DNA of 64,000 nucleotides from Desulfobulbaceae bacterium (GTDB taxonomy: Bacteria > Desulfobacterota > Desulfobulbia > Desulfobulbales > Desulfobulbaceae), in NCBI GenBank assembly GCA_011389815.1, contig JAABTP010000006.1:1-64000 (forward strand). Direction: 5' to 3'. The number at the start of each line of letters is the position of its first letter. Within the stretch, counting starts at the first letter, position 1. Positions 1 through 10,026 of the stretch are shown here, piece by piece. The position numbers were made by a program, and so were the translations under genes. The notes beneath the pieces are model-generated. The model was given only the letters and a program-made list of their open reading frames with translations. It had not been told where the DNA came from and made no database searches.

Positions 1-37
1 CGTGGATAGATCTCGTAAAAAACGTTGTGACCCTTAA

Positions 38-118
38 ACTATCGTGATCTTCTTTTTTTGTCCAATCTTTTTTTGTGAGGAATGAGGGGGGTGAACGGTT
101 ACCCCTCTGTTCGTCTTC
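38..118 (+). promoter_or_regulatory. Leader-like region of CRISPR array 1
   Basis: The stretch just before the first repeat has T-runs (around 50-77) followed by a G-rich segment with a short inverted repeat (GGGGTGAAC/GTTACCCC, about 90-107). Type I-E leaders lie on the 5' side of repeats in this orientation, and the degenerate repeat is at the other end, so this is the expected leader position. A short open frame (2-37, ending TAA) could be the tail of an upstream gene; I cannot identify it. Confidence 0.45.
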
Positions 119-838
119 ATGTTCCCCGCACATGCGGGGATGAACCGACAGGTGATACCCCTGCTGTTGGGGCGAGGGTAATGTTCCCCGCACATGCGGG
201 GATGAACCGCCCGGAACAATCTACAAGCTGAAGTGCATCTCATGTTCCCCGCACATGCGGGGATGAACCGACGGTTGAGTAGGAATTCAACGGCAATGCT
301 TTATGTTCCCCGCACACGCGGGGATGAACCGTCCTTGGCTGCAATATAAAGCCACCGTCAATCATGTTCCCCGCACACGCGGGGATGAACCGCCATGCAG
401 CTGGCATGGAGAGAGGTTAAAACCATGTTCCCCGCACACGCGGGGATGAACCGTACCGGCAGCGTCAAGTATATTTATTGTTATCATGTTCCCCGCACAC
501 GCGGGGATGAACCCCGTACCGTCCTCAAAATCCAGATGTTTAGTTAATGTTCCCCGCACACGCGGGGATGAACCGGTCAAGATCTCCGGCAAAGAGTATA
601 CCGGCCCATGTTCCCCGCACTCGCGGGGATGAACCGCAGCATTACACAACAGAGCAGCGCAAAGGACTATGTTCCCCGCACTCGCGGGGATGAACCGCCT
701 AAAAAGAAGGTTTCGGAAGTTGAAAAACCATGTTCCCCGCACACGCGGGGATGAACCGCGGTACGTTGTCCACAATTGCGGACAGACCTGCATGTTCCCC
801 GCACACGCGGGGATGAACCACACGCGGGGATGAACCCC
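119..838 (+). CRISPR. CRISPR array 1, type I-E, 12 repeats plus one truncated
   Basis: Repeats are 29 bp, with core CCCCGCACACGCGGGG flanked by ATGTT and ATGAACCG, and start at 119, 181, 242, 303, 364, 425, 486, 547, 608, 669, 730 and 792. Spacers are 32-33 nt. Repeat variants are ordered: the first three carry CATGCG, the next five CACACG, then two CACTCG, then two CACACG. The repeats at 486 and 792 differ in the final base. Repeat 12 is followed with no spacer by the 3' part of another repeat (about 818-838), so the distal end is deleted. The palindromic repeat matches the type I-E family, for which Cas6e is the processing enzyme. Confidence 0.98.
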
Positions 839-850
839 GTACACTCCATC

Positions 851-3613
851 ATGGCCGATCTGTCCGACGACAAAACCTATTTCCTGTATTGGGCCAAAAC
901 CGACCGCAGCAAGGAGAGCAGCCCCGGCACCTGTCACCTCCTGCCCTACCACTGCCTGGATGTGGCGGCGGTGGGCAGCGTCCTGCTGCGGAAAAACCGA
1001 CCCCTCCTTGATTTTTTCACCGAGCATACAGGGCTGGACGAACAAACCTTCACCGGCCTTGCCTGCTCCTTCCTCGCCCTGCACGATGTGGGGAAATTCA
1101 GCGAGGCATTCCAGGGCCTGCAGGAAGACCTTCTCTATCAATTCAGAGGCCGGAAAAAAAGCAAGCCCTATGATCATCTCCATCACGACAGCCTGGGTTT
1201 TTTGCTCTGGCGCGATCGTCTGGCAAAACAGTTCTGCTCCGCCCATCTCGCGGAGCACGAAGACCTCTGGGACTGGCAGGATTTTTTGGAGATCTGGGCC
1301 CTGGCCTGTACCGGTCATCACGGTCAGCCGCCCAAAGGCAGCGACCGGCCCCTCCTGCGCTGGTTTTTGCCGGAAAACCTTGCAGCGGCAGAGGCATTCA
1401 GCTGTTTCTGCGGCCGCTTCTTTCTTCAGGATATCGTTCTTGCCGCACCTATAGATTTCCAGCTATGGAGCAGACAGATGCGCTGCCTGTCCTGGTGGCT
1501 GGCCGGTTTTGCCGTGCTCTGCGACTGGCTGGGATCAAACAGCGACTTTTTCCCTCTGCGCAGCGAACCTCTTGACCTGGAGGCCTATTGGCAGGAGATT
1601 GCGTTGCCGGCAGCGGAACGGATCATCCAGAACAGCGATATTCTCCCTCTCCCGTGCAGTACGCCGACCACGCTTTCCGGCCTGTTTCCATCCATAATAC
1701 ATACGCCGACACCGTTGCAGGCCGAGACGGCACGCATCGAGATCGGACAGGGACCGCATCTCTTCATCCTGGAGGACGTGACCGGGGCGGGAAAAACAGA
1801 GGCCGCGTTTATGCTCCTGCACCGCCTGATGACAGAAGGCGGAGCCGAAGGGGCCTACTTCGCCCTGCCCACTATGGCCACGGCCAATGCTATGTACCAG
1901 CGGACAGGGGCGGTGTACAGGCAACTCTATGCAGAGGGTTCCAGTCCTTCGTTGGTTCTGGCGCACGGATCGCGGCACCTGATGGACGGTTTTGTCCGTT
2001 CCGTGCTTCCCGCCTCTCCCAACGGGCAGCTTGGTCAGGCACCAGCGGAAGACCGAGAGGCTGCGGTCTCCTGCGCAGCCTGGTTGGCCGACAACCGCAA
2101 AAAGGCCCTGCTGGCCCATATCGGAGCAGGCACGGTGGATCAGGCCCTGCTCGCTGTGCTCTGTTCCCGGCATCAGTCCATGCGTCTGCTCGGCCTGCGC
2201 AACAAGGTGCTGATCGTGGACGAGGTCCATGCCTGTGATGCCTACATGCATCAGCTCCTGCAAGTCCTGCTGACCTTTCATGCCGCAGCAGGCGGCAGTG
2301 CGATCCTGCTTTCCGCCACCCTGCCGTCGGCCATGCGGGAGGAACTGCTTGCCGCCTATGCCGCCGGTCTGGGACAGCACGGCCCGGTTCCGGCAAAGAG
2401 CGGCTATCCCCTGCTGACCCTGTTCACTGCCGGGCAACTGCATGAACTGGAAATCGCCACCCGCAATGAGGTGCGCAGAAAGCTCTCCTTCACCCTGTTC
2501 AGGGAGGAGCAGGAGGCGCTTGACCTGATCCTGGAAAAAACGAGGCAGGGCCAATGTGTGGCCTGGGTGCGCAACACGGTTGCGGAGGCTATCAAGAGTT
2601 ACGAGCAGCTGCGTACCCTGCTGCCCCAGGACAGTATCCGGGACAAAATTATGCTCTTCCATGCCCGCTTCGCGCTCAGTGATCGGCTGGCAACAGAAGA
2701 ACAGGTGCTTGCTCGTTTCGGCAAGAACAGCAGAGCAAGAGACCGGCAGGGCCGGGTGCTCATCGCCACCCAGGTAATCGAGCAGTCCCTGGACCTGGAT
2801 TTCGACTGCATGATCTCGGATCTCGCCCCCATCGATCTGCTGATTCAGCGGGCAGGCCGTCTGCGCCGCCATACCAGAGACCGGCAGGGTAATCCCATTG
2901 ATCGTCCAGATGAACGCGGCGCACCGACCCTGCATGTATTGGGGCCTGAGCCGTCGGATGATGCGGGCGCAGGCTGGTTTTCCACGCTCTTTCCCACAGC
3001 GGTCAAGGTATATGATGATCATGGCCGCCTCTGGTTGACAGCTCGTTATTTGCAGGAGAACGGACAGCTGCGGGTACCGGAGGATATGCGGTCGGCTGTC
3101 GAGTATGTGTATGGGCCGGACAGTGAGGTGCGTATTCCCGAAGGACTGGTCGTGCAAAGCCGGGAGGCCGAAACAGGGGCCATGACCGACCGCTCTCTTG
3201 CCAAAATGAACAGCATCAATTTTGCAGAAGGCTATACCATGCCGGATCATTCCTGGTGGGACGAATCCGTGACCCCGACCCGGCTCGGCGAACCCTCAAT
3301 TGCTCTGCGTCTGGCTAAATGGCGGGACGGCAGACTCCGGCCCTGGTCTGCTGCGGAGCAAAACCCCTGGACCCTGAGTGAGGTCAGCGTGCGCAAGCGA
3401 CTGGCTGCGGAAGAGGCTGTGCCCCAGAATGCAGACTGTGCGGCAGCAATGGCTGCTTTGCAGGAACAGTGGGGCGGTCGACGGAATTTTTCCCTGCTTG
3501 TGCCGCTGGTGGAGATTGAGGACGGAACCTGGCAGGGCTGCGTCAAGAACGGGCAGGGCGAGGAAGTGCCTGTCCGCTATTCGCCGGATACCGGGCTGGT
3601 GCTTGGTGGCTAA
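851..3613 (+). CDS. cas3: Cas3 HD nuclease-helicase (type I-E)
   Basis: Recruited by target-bound Cascade to nick, unwind and degrade DNA. With the start at 851 the protein is 920 aa, a normal length. The N-terminal HD nuclease domain shows His34 (YHCLD) and the His78-Asp79 pair (ALHDVGKF), with further histidines near 109-112 (HLHHD). The SF2 helicase follows: Walker A VTGAGKTEAAF near 309, DEVH near 457, SAT motif LLSATLP, and the C-terminal helicase motif QRAGRLRRH. An in-frame ATG at 830 lies inside the truncated last CRISPR repeat; the ATG at 851 gives an N-terminus more like E. coli Cas3. Neither has a convincing ribosome-binding site, and no room is left for a separate promoter, so expression may depend on transcription through array 1. 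Confidence 0.96.
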   Translation: MADLSDDKTYFLYWAKTDRSKESSPGTCHLLPYHCLDVAAVGSVLLRKNRPLLDFFTEHTGLDEQTFTGLACSFLALHDVGKFSEAFQGLQEDLLYQFRGRKKSKPYDHLHHDSLGFLLWRDRLAKQFCSAHLAEHEDLWDWQDFLEIWALACTGHHGQPPKGSDRPLLRWFLPENLAAAEAFSCFCGRFFLQDIVLAAPIDFQLWSRQMRCLSWWLAGFAVLCDWLGSNSDFFPLRSEPLDLEAYWQEIALPAAERIIQNSDILPLPCSTPTTLSGLFPSIIHTPTPLQAETARIEIGQGPHLFILEDVTGAGKTEAAFMLLHRLMTEGGAEGAYFALPTMATANAMYQRTGAVYRQLYAEGSSPSLVLAHGSRHLMDGFVRSVLPASPNGQLGQAPAEDREAAVSCAAWLADNRKKALLAHIGAGTVDQALLAVLCSRHQSMRLLGLRNKVLIVDEVHACDAYMHQLLQVLLTFHAAAGGSAILLSATLPSAMREELLAAYAAGLGQHGPVPAKSGYPLLTLFTAGQLHELEIATRNEVRRKLSFTLFREEQEALDLILEKTRQGQCVAWVRNTVAEAIKSYEQLRTLLPQDSIRDKIMLFHARFALSDRLATEEQVLARFGKNSRARDRQGRVLIATQVIEQSLDLDFDCMISDLAPIDLLIQRAGRLRRHTRDRQGNPIDRPDERGAPTLHVLGPEPSDDAGAGWFSTLFPTAVKVYDDHGRLWLTARYLQENGQLRVPEDMRSAVEYVYGPDSEVRIPEGLVVQSREAETGAMTDRSLAKMNSINFAEGYTMPDHSWWDESVTPTRLGEPSIALRLAKWRDGRLRPWSAAEQNPWTLSEVSVRKRLAAEEAVPQNADCAAAMAALQEQWGGRRNFSLLVPLVEIEDGTWQGCVKNGQGEEVPVRYSPDTGLVLGG

Positions 3614-3627
3614 GGTGTCGTTTCCGT

Positions 3628-3732
3628 GCCCGGTGTTGAAACACCGGGCTATTACCGACAGTCCCTCCGGGACGCTGTTTTCCCCAGCCCCGGAGGGGCG
3701 ATCAAAAATAGCCCATTGTTTTAACGATGGGC
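3628..3732. repeat. Triple-hairpin intergenic element
   Basis: Three consecutive inverted repeats lie between cas3 and casA: 3628-3649 (10-bp arms, GCCCGGTGTT), 3663-3697 (9-bp arms, CCCTCCGGG) and 3711-3732 (10-bp arms with one G-T pair). The block looks like a REP-type intergenic element rather than a terminator, since no T-tract follows. It could still stabilise or attenuate the cas mRNA. The assignment as a mobile repeat is inference. Confidence 0.6.
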
Positions 3733-3774
3733 ATCCTTTCTGAAATCCGAAATCGTACTCAAAAAAGGAGGCAT

Positions 3775-5388
3775 ATGAACCTCATCAACGACCAATGGCT
3801 GCCGGTGTACCGCAGGAGCGGCACAAGTTTCCGGATTGCTCCCTGGCAGCTCACTGACGACATGGCGCAGGATCCTGTGGAAAAGTTCAATGCCCTGCGA
3901 CCGGATTTCAACGGTGCCCTGGTGCAGTTCTGCATCGGGCTTGTCCAGACCGCCTTTGCCCCGAAAAATGACCGGGAATGGATGGCCCTGTATCAGACAC
4001 CGCCGGAACCGCAGGTTTTGCAGGAAGCCATGCAGTCGTATCAACACGCCTTTGAGGCGGACGGTGACGGCCCTTGCTTTATGCAGGATTTTGACCTGCC
4101 GGACGGCGAAGCAAAGGGAATCGGCGCGCTCCTGCTTGAGGAGCCTGGCGGCAACGCCCTGCGGCTGAACACGGATCACTTTATCAAACGGGGTAATGCC
4201 GAGGCCATGAGTCCGGCAATGGCAATGACCGCACTGCTGACCTTACAGCTGAACGCCCCTGCCGGCGGGGTTGGCCACCGGGTCTCGATTCGCGGCGGCG
4301 GGCCGCTGACCACTCTGCTGACCCCGGATCTCCAGGAAAATCCGGAACACAATACGCTCTGGCATCTGGTCTGGCTCAATGTGCTGCCCAGGGAGGTCTT
4401 TGAACGGTCATCCGGCAACCCGGCGCAAAAAGACAAAACTGCCATCTTTCCCTGGCTCGGTCCGACCCGGAAAAGTAGGGGCGACCGGCCGGTCGCCCCT
4501 ACCGACCGGGATACCACGCCGGAAGATGTCCATCCCTTGCAGATGTACTGGAGTATGCCCAGGCGTATCCGCCTTGAATGGAGCGAAACGGAAGAAGGGG
4601 AGTGCTCGCTGTCCGGGGAAAGCGGTTTGCTTGTCCGCCGCTTCAGAACCAAAAATTACGGCATCAACTACACCGGCCCCTGGCAGCATCCTTTGAGTCC
4701 GTATCGCTTTGACCCGCAGGGCATGCCGCTGCCGCTCCATGCGCAGCCGGACGGACTCAGCTACCGGCACTGGCTCAGTCTCGCCCTGGGCAATATCGCA
4801 GAAAAAGACCAAAGGGCTGCTGCCGCAGTTGTCCACTATCATACGCAGAAGAGCGGGAGACGCAAGAAGATCAAGACCAAGCTCTGGACATTTGGCTATG
4901 ATATGGACAACATGAAGGCCAGGGGTTGGCACGAGGCCCATATGCCGCTGGTGCATCTGGAACCGGAGTACAGGGAGTATTTCATTGATATGGTGCGGGA
5001 CATCCTCAATGCCACCGGTCAGGTGGCGGATAACCTGCGGGGTGCCCTGAAAAAGGCCTGGTTCAAGCCCAAGGCCAAGGTCGGCGGTGATCTGTCCTTT
5101 ATCGTCAACGCCTTCTGGCAAAACACGGAAGCGGATTTTTATGCCCTGCTGTCGGATATCCATGCGGCAGTTGTCAAAGGAGGAGATGAAATATCCTTGT
5201 ATCATAGATGGTTTCAGGTTATTGATGCTGCTTCACAGCAGCTCTTGAGCACCTGGACTGCCAGCGGCAGGATAGAACATGAAGATCCGAAACGCATTGC
5301 CTTGGCGCATCTTGATCTTCGCAAATTCAACAGGAAAAAGGTGATTCAAGAAATCCTGCGGCTCAATATGGAAGAAGCGGAAGCATGA
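3775..5388 (+). CDS. casA: Cascade large subunit Cse1 (CasA, Cas8e)
   Basis: Large subunit of the type I-E Cascade, which recognises the PAM and recruits Cas3. It is 537 aa, close to the usual length. The N-terminus NLINDQWLPVYRRSG and the motif TTPEDVHPLQMYWSMPRRI are typical of the family. The start at 3775 is set by AAGGAGG three bases upstream; an earlier ATG at 3727 lies in the intergenic hairpin element and is unlikely. Residues about 234-243 are encoded by a perfect 28-bp palindrome (4475-4502) that keeps the frame and sits between the conserved FPWLGPTR and TTPEDVHP segments. It therefore looks like an insertion into a loop. Confidence 0.96.
   Translation: MNLINDQWLPVYRRSGTSFRIAPWQLTDDMAQDPVEKFNALRPDFNGALVQFCIGLVQTAFAPKNDREWMALYQTPPEPQVLQEAMQSYQHAFEADGDGPCFMQDFDLPDGEAKGIGALLLEEPGGNALRLNTDHFIKRGNAEAMSPAMAMTALLTLQLNAPAGGVGHRVSIRGGGPLTTLLTPDLQENPEHNTLWHLVWLNVLPREVFERSSGNPAQKDKTAIFPWLGPTRKSRGDRPVAPTDRDTTPEDVHPLQMYWSMPRRIRLEWSETEEGECSLSGESGLLVRRFRTKNYGINYTGPWQHPLSPYRFDPQGMPLPLHAQPDGLSYRHWLSLALGNIAEKDQRAAAAVVHYHTQKSGRRKKIKTKLWTFGYDMDNMKARGWHEAHMPLVHLEPEYREYFIDMVRDILNATGQVADNLRGALKKAWFKPKAKVGGDLSFIVNAFWQNTEADFYALLSDIHAAVVKGGDEISLYHRWFQVIDAASQQLLSTWTASGRIEHEDPKRIALAHLDLRKFNRKKVIQEILRLNMEEAEA
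4475..4502. repeat. 28-bp palindrome inserted in casA
   Basis: This is a perfect palindrome with 14-bp arms (GTAGGGGCGACCGG and its complement) and no loop. It belongs to the same family as the intergenic palindromes at 8731, 20062, 24187, 47416 and elsewhere in this window. It adds about ten codons to casA without a stop or frame change. Confidence 0.85.
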
Positions 5389-5414
5389 GCAGGATATAAC
5401 GCAAGAGGGAATCT

Positions 5415-5918
5415 ATGACAACAGAAGCGGCAGAAGCAAAGAATACGAGAACAATCAATGCGGAACAGCAGGCAGTGCTGGAGTGGTGGCAAGCACTTCA
5501 GGACAACAAGGGCGGCAGAGCCGAACTGCGTCGGGCAAAGGAGCTTGAACAGGTCTTTTTTTCGCCCGAGTTTTATAGCCTGTACAACAGGCTCGCTCCG
5601 CTGCAATGGCGGAGCAGGGAAAAACTGGCCCTGCTGGCCGGGGTACTGGCCCATGTCAGAACCCATACAGCAGCGCAGAGCGTGGCCAAACAGATGGCCT
5701 CCCCGGGCAAAAGCGGGTCCAAGGCCGTGTTGAGCGGCCTGCGCTTCCGCCGTCTGCTCAAACATGAAACAGCCGAAGAACTGTACGGACCCATGATCCG
5801 GGTCATTCGGCTGCTCGACAAGAAGATCAATATAGCGGACCTGGCGCAAAGCCTCTATTGGTGGAACAGCCGGACCAAGATGGACTGGTCCATGCGCTAT
5901 TATAAAAAAGCACCATAG
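5415..5918 (+). CDS. casB: Cascade small subunit Cse2 (CasB)
   Basis: Small alpha-helical Cascade subunit, present as a dimer, that stabilises the R-loop and contacts the non-target strand. It is 167 aa, normal for the family. Recognisable features are VLEWWQALQDNKGGRAELRR near the N-terminus, the conserved FRRLLKHE segment and the arginine-rich surface around it. It lies 26 nt after casA in the same operon. Its stop codon overlaps the first base of a short palindrome of the dispersed family. Confidence 0.93.
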   Translation: MTTEAAEAKNTRTINAEQQAVLEWWQALQDNKGGRAELRRAKELEQVFFSPEFYSLYNRLAPLQWRSREKLALLAGVLAHVRTHTAAQSVAKQMASPGKSGSKAVLSGLRFRRLLKHETAEELYGPMIRVIRLLDKKINIADLAQSLYWWNSRTKMDWSMRYYKKAP

Positions 5919-5943
5919 GGCCGACCTATGTGTCTGCCCGGTA
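5917..5943. repeat. Short palindrome after casB
   Basis: GGGCCGAC and GTCTGCCC flank a 6-nt loop (5918-5939) with one mismatch, followed by GGTA. It is nearly the same as the element at 24187-24208, which also ends GTCTGCCCGGTA. It occupies the start of the 129-nt casB-casC gap, which holds no gene that I can see. Confidence 0.6.
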
Positions 5944-6047
5944 CTGTTGAAACGAGAAGTTTTTTGTCCCTCTATTTATCAGGTTTCCTCACCTGACCCG
6001 AATGCGGGACAGGCTGAAAAGATCATGAAATCATACGGAGAAACTCT

Positions 6048-7172
6048 ATGGATACCTTTCTGCAACTGCACCTCTTAACCTCTTATCCGCCTTCCAATCT
6101 CAATCGGGATGACCTGGGTCGCCCGAAAACTGCGCTCATGGGCGGGGCAACCCGGCTGCGCATCTCTTCCCAGAGCCTGAAACGGGCATGGCGTACCTCA
6201 GAACTTTTTGAAACTGCATTGAAAGGCCATGTCGGCACCAGAACCAAGGAGATGGGTGTAAAAATATACAGAAAGTTCAGCGAACAGGGTATCAGCCATA
6301 AAAAAGCCCTGGAATGGGCCGGGGCCATAGCTGAAGTTTTCGGCAAGAGAAAGAAAGCATTGACCCCGGCGGAGAAAAAGAAACTGAAGGATGATGAAAA
6401 TTTGACGACGGAGAAAAAGCTGAGAAAAGAACTGGTTGAAGTCGAGATAGAGCAGCTGGCTCATTTCGGCCCGGCAGAGGAACAGGCTGTGTGGGCCTTG
6501 GTGGATACCGTCATTGCCCGGCAGGCAGGGCCGGAAAAAGAAGAGCTGGATTTATTACGGGCCAAGTCCGGTGCTGCGGATATCGCCCTGTTCGGTCGAA
6601 TGCTCGCCTCTCATCCGTCTTTTAATATGGAGGCTGCGGCCCAGGTGGCCCATGCGGTCACGGTAAACAAGGTGGCAGTGGAGGATGACTTTTTCACGGC
6701 AGTGGATGATTTGAATAACGGTGAAGAGGACATGGGTGCCGGACATATGGGAGAGACCGAATTCGGCTCCGGTGTGTTCTACCTTTACATCTGTATTGAC
6801 CGGCGTCTGTTGCTGGAAAATTTGGATGGAGACCAGGAGCTTGCAAACAAGGCCCTGGCTGCTCTGATTGAATGCGCTGTCAAGGTCGCTCCGGGCGGCA
6901 AACAGAACAGCTTTGCCTCCCGTGCCTATGCCTCGTTCATTGCCTGTGAAACAGGGAATCAGCAACCCCGTTCCCTGTCCGTGGCCTTTCTGGAACCGGT
7001 CAACGAAAAGGGCAAGGAAAAAAATATGCTGGCAGCAGCTATACAACGGTTGCAGGAGACCCGGACCAATATGGACAGGGTGTACGGCCCCTGTTCTGCA
7101 ACATACTGCGAAATGAACGCCCATACCAGGGAAGGCAGTTTACAGGATATGATTCAATGCGCAACGGAGTAG
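6048..7172 (+). CDS. casC: Cascade backbone subunit Cas7e (CasC, Cse4)
   Basis: Forms the crRNA-coating backbone of Cascade (six copies in E. coli). It is 374 aa, the usual size. The N-terminus FLQLHLLTSYPPSNLNRDD and RLRISSQSLKRAWR are family hallmarks (binding of the crRNA backbone), as is KQNSFASRAYA in the C-terminal half. The start codon is preceded by GGAGAAACTCT. A lysine-rich stretch (residues about 105-130) sits in a variable region. Part of the casA-casE operon. Confidence 0.96.
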   Translation: MDTFLQLHLLTSYPPSNLNRDDLGRPKTALMGGATRLRISSQSLKRAWRTSELFETALKGHVGTRTKEMGVKIYRKFSEQGISHKKALEWAGAIAEVFGKRKKALTPAEKKKLKDDENLTTEKKLRKELVEVEIEQLAHFGPAEEQAVWALVDTVIARQAGPEKEELDLLRAKSGAADIALFGRMLASHPSFNMEAAAQVAHAVTVNKVAVEDDFFTAVDDLNNGEEDMGAGHMGETEFGSGVFYLYICIDRRLLLENLDGDQELANKALAALIECAVKVAPGGKQNSFASRAYASFIACETGNQQPRSLSVAFLEPVNEKGKEKNMLAAAIQRLQETRTNMDRVYGPCSATYCEMNAHTREGSLQDMIQCATE

Positions 7173-7177
7173 TTGAT

Positions 7178-8008
7178 ATGCAGAAATTTCTCGTTTTTCA
7201 GCTCTACGGTCCGTTGGCTTCCTGGGGTGAGGTTGCTGTGGGTGGTGAACGGCCTGCAGCAGCCCATCCGGGCAGATCCGCCATTCTCGGTCTGTTGGCG
7301 GCAGCAGCTGGCATCCGGCGGCATGAGGAGGAAGAGCATCAGGCCCTGGAACAGGCATTCGGCATGGCCGTGTGCGTGGAGTCTTCAGGAACCTTTGTCA
7401 ATGACTACCACACGGCCCAGGTTCCGCCCCAGGCAGCCCTTAAAAAGCATCCGGCAAAGACCCGCCGTGACGAACTCCTGGCCCTGGCTGCATATCAAAA
7501 AGATAATCCCAAAACATCGGGCACCATCCTCTCCAACAGGGCCTATCGCTGTGATGCCCTGTATCAGATTGCGCTCTGGAAACGGCAGGAGGGTTCGCTG
7601 ACTCTGGAACAAGCCGGGGGATATCTTGCCTGCCCGAACTTTACCCTGTATCTGGGCCGCAAATCCTGCCCTCCGGCCCTGCCGTTGCAGCCGCAGCTTG
7701 TGGAGGCGGAAAATCTGGTTGCTGCGTTCAACAAGGCGGACCTGACCTCTCCGCAGGAGTTTGTGCAGAGCTTGCAGCAAGGAAGCAGCAGGCCAAAGGC
7801 GGACAGGACAAGGCATCTGTTCAGGAAACAGCCTGTGACCCTGTTCTGGGACAGTGCAGAGGGGGTGGAGAGCGGCGTTCCGGCGCAGGAAACCTTTGTC
7901 CGGCGGGATGCGGTGCTGTCCCGGAAGCGGTGGCAATTTGAAGAGCGGAAGGAACACTATGCCCCATGGCCGCAAGAGCCGCCGCAGCCGCAACAGGAGG
8001 GGAGCTGA
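7178..8008 (+). CDS. casD: Cascade subunit Cas5e (CasD)
   Basis: Binds the 5' handle of the crRNA at the foot of Cascade. It is 276 aa, slightly longer than many Cas5e. The RAMP N-terminus FLVFQLYGPLASWGE is diagnostic, as is the following glycine-rich GLLAAAAGIRR. The start is placed at the ATG at 7178, five bases after the casC stop and 8 nt after GGAG; an upstream in-frame ATG at 7157 would overlap casC. Its stop is one base from the casE start, so the two are probably translationally coupled. Confidence 0.94.
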   Translation: MQKFLVFQLYGPLASWGEVAVGGERPAAAHPGRSAILGLLAAAAGIRRHEEEEHQALEQAFGMAVCVESSGTFVNDYHTAQVPPQAALKKHPAKTRRDELLALAAYQKDNPKTSGTILSNRAYRCDALYQIALWKRQEGSLTLEQAGGYLACPNFTLYLGRKSCPPALPLQPQLVEAENLVAAFNKADLTSPQEFVQSLQQGSSRPKADRTRHLFRKQPVTLFWDSAEGVESGVPAQETFVRRDAVLSRKRWQFEERKEHYAPWPQEPPQPQQEGS

Positions 8009-8009
8009 T

Positions 8010-8687
8010 ATGTTTTTCAGTAAAATGACCTTCCAGGAACACGGCATTGCTCCGGCGGAAAGGATGCGCATCCTGCGGAGTCCCTATGCCCTGCATCAGG
8101 CAGTCTGGCAGCTCTTTAGCGACAGCCCGGAACGGGAACGGGATTTTATGTATCGACTGGATCGGGACGGTCTGCGTCCGGTGGTCTACACGGTCAGTGA
8201 ACGGGAGCCCGAGGATCGGAGTACGGTCTGGCAGGTTGCGGTCAAGGACTATACGCCTGTGCTCAGGATAGGGACAGAGCTGGGCTTTCTGCTCAGGGCC
8301 AATCCGGTGGTGACGAAAAAGGATGCCCAGGGCAGGCGGCGGCATGATGTGGTGATGGATAGGAAAAAAACTTTGCAGGAACAGGGGGTGACGAAACAGG
8401 ACATGCCTTCTTCAGCAGAACTGGCCCAGGAGGCCGGATGGGACTGGCTGGCCTGTCGGGCGGAACAGTACGGCTTTACCGCCCGGCAGGAAAATGTGCT
8501 GGTGGAGGGCTACCGTCAGGAGGTCTTCCCCAAAAACAGGAATGGCCCGAAGATCCGCTTCAGCCTGCTGGATTTCAGCGGCAGGCTCACCGTGACGGAC
8601 CCGGATTTGTTTCTCCGCACCCTGTTCCGGGGCATGGGCCCGGCCAAGGCATTCGGCTGCGGCCTGCTCCTGGTGCGAAGGATATAG
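8010..8687 (+). CDS. casE: crRNA-processing endoribonuclease Cas6e (CasE)
   Basis: Cleaves the pre-crRNA at the base of the repeat hairpin and stays bound to the 3' handle. It is 225 aa. The start at 8010 follows AGGAGGGGAG, and the N-terminus FFSKMTF is typical. The catalytic-region His (ALHQAVWQLF) and the C-terminal glycine-rich loop GMGPAKAFGCGLLLVRR are clear. It is the last intact cas gene; the expected next genes, cas1 and cas2, are absent except for a Cas2 tail further on. Confidence 0.95.
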   Translation: MFFSKMTFQEHGIAPAERMRILRSPYALHQAVWQLFSDSPERERDFMYRLDRDGLRPVVYTVSEREPEDRSTVWQVAVKDYTPVLRIGTELGFLLRANPVVTKKDAQGRRRHDVVMDRKKTLQEQGVTKQDMPSSAELAQEAGWDWLACRAEQYGFTARQENVLVEGYRQEVFPKNRNGPKIRFSLLDFSGRLTVTDPDLFLRTLFRGMGPAKAFGCGLLLVRRI

Positions 8688-8730
8688 GACGGTACGCTGT
8701 TCTCCCCGTATCTTCCGGATACCGGACGCT

Positions 8731-8758
8731 GTAGGGGCACGGTGCGCCGTGCCCCTAC
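8731..8758. repeat. Palindrome between casE and RhuM-Fic gene
   Basis: Perfect inverted repeat with 12-bp arms (GTAGGGGCACGG and complement) and a 4-nt loop. It lies in the 125-nt gap at the left edge of the segment that replaced cas1-cas2, so it may mark or have aided that rearrangement (inference). Confidence 0.75.
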
Positions 8759-8812
8759 GTACTGCAATATATTATTTGAAAACAGGTTGTTGTCGCAGGA
8801 AAGGAGTGAGAT

Positions 8813-10010
<1,198 letters not shown>

Positions 10011-10026
10011 AGTAGATACAATTGGT

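Noticed and set aside
2-37. End of a gene at the left window edge (VDRSRKKRCDP then stop)
   Set aside because: Eleven codons are too few to support a gene or identify a family.
34-873. Minus-strand ORFs across array 1 with repeating PRVCGEH or RFIPACAGN peptides
   Set aside because: They are translations of the CRISPR repeats and spacers; the periodicity follows the 61-bp repeat unit.
1535-3250. 571-codon antisense ORF within cas3
   Set aside because: The plus strand encodes a full Cas3 with all motifs; the antisense frame is a by-product of GC-rich codon use and has no family features.
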